A DNA stretch of 10,565 nucleotides, from NCBI GenBank assembly GCA_018061745.1, contig JAGOTN010000009.1, forward strand, positions 1-10,565, in the 5' to 3' direction. A program made the position numbers and the translations under genes. The first letter of the stretch is position 1, and every line of letters starts with the position of its first letter. The notes below the pieces were generated by a model. The model made no database searches. It saw only the letters and a list, made by a program, of their open reading frames with translations, and was not told where the DNA came from. The DNA is from Minisyncoccota bacterium. GTDB lineage: Bacteria; Patescibacteriota; Minisyncoccia; Phycocordibacterales; JAACPR01. Positions 7,186 to 10,565 of this stretch are shown one piece after another.

Positions 7186-7232
7186 AAAAATCCCGTTACC
7201 GCTGCCTTAAGCAATCTGGTGCGAGGGTTGGG
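7186..7232. terminator. Terminator-like structure between convergent genes
   Basis: On the minus strand, after TGA 7234, a composite hairpin can form from CCC/GGG, ACC/GGT and TGC/GCA segments, followed by a T-rich ATTTTTCTTTATTTTTT run. On the + strand it follows the protease stop by 3 bases. The stem is interrupted by internal loops, so this is weaker than the others. Its flank AAAGAAAAATCCCGT is shared with the 241-255 terminator. Confidence 0.4.
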
Positions 7233-7233
7233 C

Positions 7234-7422
7234 TCAGCTCCCTTGAGGTGTGTCTTTTGAAATCCACTCAACCACAAAAAAAGCCAGTCCCATTAGAACA
7301 GTAACACCAATGATGGCGAGAGCTTTTGTGGCCATTGGCATGACTAGGTAAAAAATTATTCCTAGTACAATCAAGATTATAAAGACAAGACACAACACTT
7401 TCAAAAATGGTGACAGTTTCAT
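7234..7422 (-). CDS. Small two-helix membrane protein, 62 aa
   Basis: A 62-residue, strongly hydrophobic protein starts at ATG 7422 and ends at TGA 7234. After a short basic start (MKLSPFLK) come two predicted membrane helices, at about 8-30 and 33-53, split by MPMATK, and a short polar tail (EWISKDTPQGS). No family is recognised. The start lacks a clear Shine-Dalgarno sequence. Base composition is somewhat richer in GC than the flanking protease gene. It could be a small envelope protein or a helper of a neighbouring membrane protein, but nothing in the sequence points to a partner. A chance ORF is possible but less likely, given the coherent double-helix pattern, the start codon placement and the terminator-like element after it. 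Confidence 0.6.
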   Translation of the reverse strand: MKLSPFLKVLCLVFIILIVLGIIFYLVMPMATKALAIIGVTVLMGLAFFVVEWISKDTPQGS

Positions 7423-7486
7423 ATTTAGTAAGGATCAGAAGTTACATTGGGATTATGCTCGTGATTATTATCAATGTCAATGGCAA

Positions 7487-7515
7487 TTGAAAAAAACCAA
7501 AAAATCTGATTAAAT
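7487..7515 (+). promoter_or_regulatory. Candidate rplI promoter, leaderless geometry
   Basis: TTGAAA (7487-7492) and TTAAAT (7510-7515) are 17 bases apart. The -10 box ends 6 bases before ATG 7522, so transcription would start essentially at the A of the start codon. There is no Shine-Dalgarno sequence upstream. The -10 matches consensus at 4 of 6 positions. Confidence 0.45.
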
Positions 7516-7521
7516 AAACAT

Positions 7522-7965
7522 ATGAAAGTTATATTACTCAAAGACGTTCCAAAATTGGGGCGGAAAGATCAAGTTGTGGAAGTGAATCAAGGTCACGCTA
7601 TAAATTTACTTATACCTAAAAAATTGGCTAGGGCAGCAACTGCCGGAGATGTAAAAAGTGTTCAAAATAAAAATGAAGCTTTAAAGAAAAGTTCTGATGA
7701 AAAAATAAAAAAGGGAAGGGAATTACTTAGTGTTCTTAAAGGCGAAACTATCAACATATTTGAAAAGGCAAATGAGAAAGGACATTTATTTTCAAAAGTT
7801 CCACTGAACGATGTTATTGAAGCAGTAGAAAAACAAACAGGAATTAAAATAGATTCTGCATGGATAAAAAACTTTGATCAAATCAAAAGTGTAGGTGAAT
7901 TTAAAATTAATTTAGAAGCGTTCGGAGAGAAGTCTAATTTCTTATTGAATATTAGCAACAGGTAG
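7522..7965 (+). CDS. rplI: 50S ribosomal protein L9 (bL9)
   Basis: A 147-residue bL9, close to the usual length of about 150. The N-terminal rRNA-binding domain carries MKVILLKDVPKLGRKDQVVEVNQGHAINLLIPKKLA (1-36), with the family pattern of V-L-L-DV--LG and N-LIP. A charged connecting helix (about 40-75) leads to the C-terminal domain, with GHLFSKV (about 91-97) corresponding to the usual G-LFGSV motif. bL9 is missing in several CPR lineages, so its presence is a useful lineage marker. The last 24 bases overlap the 3' end of rpmA on the other strand, with no terminator between them. Confidence 0.95.
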   Translation: MKVILLKDVPKLGRKDQVVEVNQGHAINLLIPKKLARAATAGDVKSVQNKNEALKKSSDEKIKKGRELLSVLKGETINIFEKANEKGHLFSKVPLNDVIEAVEKQTGIKIDSAWIKNFDQIKSVGEFKINLEAFGEKSNFLLNISNR

Positions 7966-8214
7966 TTTTCGTACTGAACCGTCGAATCGTTTTTTTCGTG
8001 TTTCTGTAAAAACTACTTTACCATCAGCTAATGCAAAAAGAGTGTGATCTTTTCCGATACCAACATTTTTACCTGGAAGAATCTTTGTTCCTCTTTGACG
8101 AACGATAATCATACCAGTTTTGGCAACTTGACCATCGTAAAGTTTAGTCCCAAGGAATTTCGGATTTGAGTCTCTAAGGTTTTTTGTTGAACCTCCTGCT
8201 TTAACGTGTGACAT
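7942..8214 (-). CDS. rpmA: 50S ribosomal protein L27 (bL27)
   Basis: A 90-residue bL27, whose N-terminus reaches the peptidyl transferase centre. The start MSHVKAGGSTKNLRDSNPKFLG matches the canonical MAHKKAGGST-NGRDS-PK-LG, with no Firmicutes-type cleavable leader. The core motif VRQRGTKILPGKNVGIGKDHTLFALADGKV (about 38-67) is intact. The gene is separate from rplU, its usual upstream partner, and lies tail to tail with rplI, sharing 24 bp. The intergenic space to the divergent gene at 8273 holds the dyad ACTTAAC (8231-8237) and GTTAAGT (8263-8269), but no convincing promoter hexamer pair. Confidence 0.96.
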   Translation of the reverse strand: MSHVKAGGSTKNLRDSNPKFLGTKLYDGQVAKTGMIIVRQRGTKILPGKNVGIGKDHTLFALADGKVVFTETRKKRFDGSVRKLPVANIQ

Positions 8215-8272
8215 ATATTTTTTAGTTTTTACTTAACGTCCCTTTAGAAGTGGAATGTTTTAGTTAAGTTGT

Positions 8273-8614
8273 ATGAGATTAACGCATTTTCTTAAAGAAG
8301 GCAAGGGGATAAAGCTCTTGATATTGGCGGTACTTATCTTTGATGTTTATGTACTCGGATATTTGAGTGGAATGGATAAAAATCGTCCAAAATTGATGAT
8401 TTTTGAGCCCAAAATCCAAACTGTGGGAGTTGTTGCTAAAGAGTCAGAAAAACCTCTAAAAAACCTCGTAGCGTCTAAAAGTGGCACTAAAGTGTACTTT
8501 GTTTGGTGTAGTGGAGTTAGTCGTATTAAGGCTGAAAATAAGGTCTATTTTGACACTTTAGATGATGCTCTAAAAGAGGGCTATAAACCTGCTCAAAATT
8601 GCCCTGGCATGTAA
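8273..8614 (+). CDS. Membrane-anchored Ada-type metal-binding domain protein
   Basis: A 113-residue protein with a basic N-terminus, one membrane helix (about 13-33, KLLILAVLIFDVYVLGYLSG), a linker, and a small C-terminal domain (about 64-113). This domain reads LVASKSGTKVYFVWCSGVSRIKAENKVYFDTLDDALKEGYKPAQNC in two parts. It fits the metal-binding fold related to the Ada N-terminal region: a G-KYH--WC pattern, followed by R-KEENK--F-T---A---GY-PA--C. Only two cysteines (C79 and C110) are present, rather than the four of true Ada, so it cannot be the methyl-accepting Ada domain. Similar short anchored versions are, as I recall, common in Parcubacteria and of unknown role. Charge distribution suggests the domain is outside the cytoplasm. 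Confidence 0.75.
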   Translation: MRLTHFLKEGKGIKLLILAVLIFDVYVLGYLSGMDKNRPKLMIFEPKIQTVGVVAKESEKPLKNLVASKSGTKVYFVWCSGVSRIKAENKVYFDTLDDALKEGYKPAQNCPGM

Positions 8615-8658
8615 AATATGGCTTTGTTGAGCTTTATTATAGAATCGACATATTTTTT
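8613..8658 (+). terminator. Weak A/T-rich hairpin after the Ada-type gene
   Basis: AAAATATG (8613-8620) and CATATTTT (8649-8656) are exact reverse complements with a 28-base loop that includes a GCT/AGC pairing, followed by TT. It begins at the stop codon. The stem is nearly all A-T, so function as a terminator is uncertain. Confidence 0.3.
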
Positions 8659-8664
8659 AGGTGG

Positions 8665-8694
8665 TTGACTTTTTTGTCTTAATAGTGATATTAT
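8665..8694 (+). promoter_or_regulatory. Strong-looking promoter upstream of the lysozyme-like gene
   Basis: TTGACT (8665-8670) and TATTAT (8689-8694) are separated by 18 bases. Transcription would start near 8701, leaving about 130 bases before ATG 8835. This is exceptionally long for this window. Confidence 0.6.
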
Positions 8695-8700
8695 CTATGT

Positions 8701-8834
8701 GTCCTCAGTTATTCAAAACAACTGAGATTTATTGTTTTAGACCTCTAACCAAGAGAAAATCTAAAGCCTGCGTCCGAGATAGATAGTTGCATGCGCAGTT
8801 TGTCCTTAACATTTAAACTATAATAAACTTTGCA
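8701..8834 (+). other. Structured leader before the lysozyme-like gene
   Basis: The putative 5' leader begins with the hairpin CTCAGTT (8704-8710) / AACTGAG (8720-8726), loop 9. A second pairing, CTGCG (8767-8771) / CGCAG (8794-8798), surrounds a short ORF start. A ten-codon ORF, MRSLSLTFKL, runs from ATG 8791 to tandem TAA codons at 8821-8826. A TATAAT (8819-8824) ends 10 bases before ATG 8835 and could be a second promoter, although no good -35 box accompanies it. No known riboswitch was recognised. Confidence 0.4.
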
Positions 8835-9308
8835 ATGGGGTTGGCTTTATTTGTTGCAACAGTGACTATGGGCGATTCATTCGTTCCATCAGCCTCTGCG
8901 ACAGTAGCAGTAGCAACCTCTACAACAGAAGTTATTGCAGTTCCATCTGAAACTAAAAAAGTTGAAGAGAAAACTAGTAATAACAAAATTTTGACAACTG
9001 AAGCCCAAGTGAAAGCATATTTCAAAGACGCGCCAATTATGGCCGAAGTTGCTTTCTGTGAATCTCGTTTTCGTCAATTTGATGAAAATGGAAATGTATT
9101 AAGAGGAGTAGAAAACTCTCTGGACGTCGGCGTTTTGCAGATCAATGAGAAATACCATCTTGATACAGCACAAAAACTTGGTTTAAACATCCACACACTA
9201 GAAGGTAATATGGCCTATGCAAAGTATCTATACGATACACAAGGTACAAGACCATGGAATCATTCAAGTGCTTGTTGGGGTAAAAGCCGTGAGGTTGCTG
9301 TCAGATAA
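8835..9308 (+). CDS. Secreted lysozyme-like (transglycosylase-type) domain protein
   Basis: A 157-residue protein. Residues 1-22 form a hydrophobic export segment ending in SASA, a plausible signal peptidase site before T23. A Ser/Thr/Val-rich linker and a charged segment (about 23-55) follow. The C-terminal domain (about 60-150) has a lysozyme-like pattern: MAEVAFCESRFRQFDENGNVLRG with likely catalytic E76, VGVLQINEKYH, NMAYAKYLYDTQGTRPW, and C75 and C147 as a possible disulfide. Similar domains are frequent in Parcubacteria and resemble GH23 lytic transglycosylases. The target is expected to be peptidoglycan, of self or host. The signal segment has no Lys or Arg at its start, which is unusual, and a frameshift with the upstream MRSLSLTFK reading is possible. 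No Shine-Dalgarno sequence precedes the ATG. A strong terminator follows the stop directly. Confidence 0.8.
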   Translation: MGLALFVATVTMGDSFVPSASATVAVATSTTEVIAVPSETKKVEEKTSNNKILTTEAQVKAYFKDAPIMAEVAFCESRFRQFDENGNVLRGVENSLDVGVLQINEKYHLDTAQKLGLNIHTLEGNMAYAKYLYDTQGTRPWNHSSACWGKSREVAVR

Positions 9309-9351
9309 AAACAAAAAACGCTCGCATTAAAAATGCGAGCGTTTTTTGTTT
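9309..9351 (+). terminator. Strong rho-independent terminator of the lysozyme-like gene
   Basis: A 20-bp perfect stem (9309-9328 with 9332-9351) has a three-base AAA loop. Its GC core CGCTCGCATT/AATGCGAGCG is followed by GTTTTTTGTTT. It starts the base after the stop codon. The A-tract on the left arm makes it usable from both sides. Confidence 0.9.
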
Positions 9352-9380
9352 GATTTTTATTTATAAATTTTAAAAAGAAA

Positions 9381-9400
9381 AAACCTCACAGAGGAGGTTT
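9381..9400 (-). terminator. Terminator of the XRE-type gene
   Basis: On the minus strand AAACCTC (9394-9400 complement) pairs with GAGGTTT (9381-9387 complement) around a six-base loop, and is followed by TTTCTTTTTA. It lies 9 bases past the stop at 9410. Confidence 0.75.
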
Positions 9401-9409
9401 GAGTTTTGG

Positions 9410-9826
9410 TTATTTTCCATTTTGAATCATTTCGAGAGTCTCATGGAGATCTACCACAACTTTTCCATTAATCTCTTCTATTCGACTGACCAATTCAATA
9501 AGGTGTTCAATGTGAACAGGTTTTTGAATTGTTGTGAGTCGTAGTAGAGGTGCAATGAATCGAAAATCAATTTCAGGTTTAATCAGTGGATCATTCTCAG
9601 GAAGATATTTTCCCGAAGTGACTGAATTTGCTTTTCGCACCGCTGATGTGTTGACTCTGTAAATCAAAGCCAACTTAGGCATCAGATGGAGAAACTTTTT
9701 TTGAAGACCTCTTCCTTTAGTCTCTGCGTTCACGAGTGCTTTTATAGGGATTCCAACCTCGCTAGCTACTTCATCAGGCGTTAAGCCTTGATCAGTTCGT
9801 AAATCTTTTAAAGATTTCTCTTCCAT
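9410..9826 (-). CDS. XRE-type helix-turn-helix protein, 138 aa
   Basis: A 138-residue protein starting at ATG 9826. Residues about 4-65 fit an XRE/Cro-C1 DNA-binding domain: LKDLRTDQGLTPDEVASEVGIPIKALVNAETKG (helices 1-4, with the PDEVASEVGIPIKALVNAE turn), then HLMPKLALIYRVNTSAVRKA. Residues 66-138 (GKYLPENDPLIKPEIDFRFIAPLLRLTTIQK and a helical VEHLIELVSRIEEINGKVVVDLHETLEMI) match no domain I know and may serve dimerisation. It is presumably a transcription regulator acting locally or on itself. It has a TTGACT/TAAAAA promoter and a palindrome 40 bp further upstream as a candidate operator. It is transcribed convergently with the lysozyme-like gene, and each has its own terminator. Confidence 0.75.
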   Translation of the reverse strand: MEEKSLKDLRTDQGLTPDEVASEVGIPIKALVNAETKGRGLQKKFLHLMPKLALIYRVNTSAVRKANSVTSGKYLPENDPLIKPEIDFRFIAPLLRLTTIQKPVHIEHLIELVSRIEEINGKVVVDLHETLEMIQNGK

Positions 9827-9856
9827 TTTTTTGTGTTTGAGGGTTTATCTAAAACT

Positions 9857-9885
9857 TTTTTAACACGAAAAAAATAAAAAGTCAA
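9857..9885 (-). promoter_or_regulatory. Promoter of the XRE-type gene
   Basis: On the minus strand TTGACT (9880-9885) and TAAAAA (9857-9862) are 17 bases apart. The start would lie near 9850, giving a leader of about 24 bases before ATG 9826. Confidence 0.5.
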
Positions 9886-9926
9886 TTTATATTTCAATTC
9901 ATTTTTTTACCTAGTTCGGTGGGGAG

Positions 9927-9938
9927 TAGGGTACCCTA
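9927..9938. promoter_or_regulatory. Perfect 12-bp palindrome, candidate operator
   Basis: TAGGGTACCCTA is fully self-complementary. It lies about 42 bp upstream of the XRE gene's -35 box. XRE-family proteins commonly bind short palindromes near their own promoter, so it is a candidate site. On the + strand a T-rich tract follows, so a short terminator-like hairpin is an alternative. Confidence 0.3.
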
Positions 9939-10088
9939 TTTTGAATTTTATTTTTTAAACTGTTTTGAAGATAAAAGATAGAGGAAAGTTTGAGAAATAT
10001 TTCTGAGGAAATCTTTAGAGGAAAAACAGAAGACACAAATTTGAAGGGGATGTCAATTTGTGGTGTTATTGGTAGAAAGAAAACCAAC

Positions 10089-10097
10089 TGTGGATAA
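10089..10097 (-). promoter_or_regulatory. Single perfect DnaA-box match
   Basis: TGTGGATAA is the reverse complement of TTATCCACA, the consensus high-affinity DnaA box. It is the only copy I found in this region. One box is not an origin, but could mean DnaA regulation of an adjacent promoter, or chance. Confidence 0.25.
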
Positions 10098-10100
10098 CTA

Positions 10101-10153
10101 TTGTTTATGTCGCACAATATATCTTTTGCGACATAATGTACTATAATAAACAA
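10101..10153. promoter_or_regulatory. Nested dyads around a TATAAT box
   Basis: TTATGTCGCA (10105-10114) and TGCGACATAA (10127-10136) are exact reverse complements 12 bases apart, so the half-sites lie 22 bases centre to centre, about two helical turns. An outer pair, TTGTTTAT (10101-10108) and ATAAACAA (10146-10153), encloses them. A consensus -10 box TATAAT lies at 10142-10147 with no good -35 box, as expected for an activator-dependent or repressor-covered promoter. A further hairpin ACAAAGC (10150-10156) / GCTTTGT (10165-10171) starts at the expected transcription start. Confidence 0.55.
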
Positions 10154-10211
10154 AGCAAACAAAGGCTTTGTAAATAAAGATTGTTTTGAATCAGTCTTAC
10201 TCTTTACAAAC

Positions 10212-10349
10212 ATGTTTTATAAACGGATATCAATATTGATCATTACTATTAAAATCTTTACTTACAACTCCCCTGCAGATTTCTCAAAAATTTTGAAGCT
10301 CAAAATTGACCTACACGAGTTTTTAATTTTTCGAGAGGATACTTGGTAA
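10212..10349 (+). CDS. Doubtful 45-aa small ORF
   Basis: ATG 10212 to TAA 10347-10349 gives a 45-residue product, beginning MFYKRISILIITIKIFTYNS and ending FLIFREDTW. It is Ile/Lys/Phe rich, with a weakly hydrophobic start. It has no Shine-Dalgarno sequence. Its only support is position: downstream of the TATAAT at 10142 and upstream of the terminator at 10392. In A/T-rich DNA an ORF of this length can arise by chance. Confidence 0.15.
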   Translation: MFYKRISILIITIKIFTYNSPADFSKILKLKIDLHEFLIFREDTW

Positions 10350-10391
10350 GGCTTGAGCTTGGGTCTGATGTCGAAATTTTGTTTCTATACT

Positions 10392-10415
10392 AGGGAAGTC
10401 GGACTTCCCTTTTTA
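10392..10415 (+). terminator. Rho-independent terminator in the intergenic region
   Basis: AGGGAAGT (10392-10399) and ACTTCCCT (10403-10410) form a perfect 8-bp stem with a CGG loop, followed by TTTTA. No confident gene lies directly upstream on this strand. This suggests an unannotated transcript, such as an RNA from the TATAAT at 10142, or an attenuator-like element before the response regulator. Confidence 0.75.
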
Positions 10416-10416
10416 G

Positions 10417-10445
10417 TTGATTTTTAGAGCGTGGGAAGGTAATGT
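10417..10445 (+). promoter_or_regulatory. Weak candidate promoter of the response regulator
   Basis: TTGATT (10417-10422) and TAATGT (10440-10445) are 17 bases apart, directly after the terminator. The -10 box is poor. The predicted start near 10452 would leave a 24-base leader containing the Shine-Dalgarno AGGAAG (10462-10467), 8 bases before ATG 10476. Confidence 0.3.
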
Positions 10446-10475
10446 GTTTTTTGAAAAGTTTAGGAAGTAATTTAT

Positions 10476-10565
10476 ATGAAAAGAGTTTTGATTTTTGAAG
10501 ATGACATGTCGTTTGCTATTTTTTATATTCAAGCCCTGGTAGATGCGGGGTTTGAAGTTAAACAC
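10476..10565 (+). CDS. Response regulator receiver domain protein, N-terminal fragment
   Basis: The first 30 residues are visible before the window ends. MKRVLIFEDDMSFAIFYIQALVDAGFEVKH shows the receiver-domain start: a hydrophobic first strand (VLIF), then the acidic cluster E8-D9-D10 that binds Mg2+, then helix 1 and the next strand start. This is the CheY-like receiver fold, phosphorylated on an Asp about 45 residues further on. The output domain and partner kinase are outside the window. It has a real Shine-Dalgarno sequence (AGGAAG), unlike several other genes here. Confidence 0.82.
   Translation, partial: MKRVLIFEDDMSFAIFYIQALVDAGFEVKH

Larger units (their letters stand above)
9827..10475. 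other. Long gene-poor intergenic region rich in dyads
   Basis: About 650 bases separate the XRE gene from the response regulator. Apart from the listed promoter, palindrome, dyads and terminator, it holds only weak ORFs. A 100-codon minus-strand ORF (9911-10213) has a composition typical of translated A/T-rich spacer and crosses the dyads. The region also holds an imperfect hairpin CACAAATTtGA (10034-10044) / TCAATTTGTG (10053-10062). Confidence 0.6.

Noticed and set aside
8812..8818. TTTAAAC slippery heptamer, possible programmed -1 frameshift in the lysozyme-like gene leader
   Set aside because: The heptamer is not in the required phase (T TTA AAC) relative to the ORF beginning at 8791, so canonical slippage would not join the two readings.
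10089..10097. Chromosomal replication origin
   Set aside because: Only one DnaA-box match is present, with no cluster, no dnaA or dnaN nearby and no unwinding-element repeats. Kept only as a single-site note.
8817..10151. Repeated 12-mer ACTATAATAAAC (8817 and 10140)
   Set aside because: Both copies are centred on a -10-like TATAAT, and a 12-mer of this A/T-rich composition is expected to recur by chance in 10 kb.
9911..10213. 100-codon minus-strand ORF (starts MFVKSKTDSKQSLF)
   Set aside because: Its Phe/Ile/Ser/Lys-rich composition is that of translated A/T-rich spacer. It shows no domain, no Shine-Dalgarno sequence, and runs through several dyads that look regulatory.
1..10565. CRISPR array, transposase, toxin-antitoxin pair or defence island
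   Set aside because: No regularly spaced repeats, no transposase or nuclease signatures and no paired small toxin-antitoxin genes were seen. The content is mostly housekeeping.

Overview
The window looks like a chromosomal segment of a Patescibacteria/CPR bacterium, most likely Parcubacteria. The reasons are low GC with A/T-rich spacers, compact genes, CPR-style versions of RmuC, a lysozyme-like domain protein and an Ada-like zinc-binding protein, and dispersed single-copy ribosomal protein genes. The assignment rests on remembered family resemblance, not on a search. Stop codons TAA, TAG and TGA are all used, so the standard bacterial code fits. No tRNA, rRNA, CRISPR array, transposase or phage gene was seen.

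Layout. Positions 3-224 hold the C-terminal end of RmuC, followed by a hairpin terminator and a convergent orphan gene of clearly higher GC (281-922). rplU (L21) follows on the + strand and ends at a large perfect inverted repeat shared with recR. Positions 1521-5899 are a minus-strand block read corA, cysS, dnaB, recR: a Mg2+ channel, cysteinyl-tRNA synthetase, the replicative helicase and a recombination mediator. From a divergent promoter region, an S41 carboxy-terminal protease gene reads rightward. Next come a two-helix membrane protein (-), rplI (L9, +) and rpmA (L27, -). The last two overlap tail to tail by 24 bp. An anchored Ada-like protein (+), a secreted lysozyme-like protein (+), an XRE-type HTH protein (-) and the first 30 codons of a response regulator (+, cut by the window edge) complete the gene list.

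The genes are mostly housekeeping (translation, replication and repair) plus envelope functions: protease, muralytic-type domain and membrane-anchored metal-binding protein. I see no defence or mobile system. The more unusual signals are non-coding. Several promoters place the -10 box 6-10 bases before the start codon, implying leaderless mRNAs. A GC-rich perfect hairpin sits exactly in codon phase inside cysS. The 650-bp gap at 9827-10475 holds strong dyads, a TATAAT box, a DnaA-box match and a rho-independent terminator, and may encode a small RNA or small protein. The lysozyme-like gene has a long structured leader and a possibly frameshifted signal peptide.
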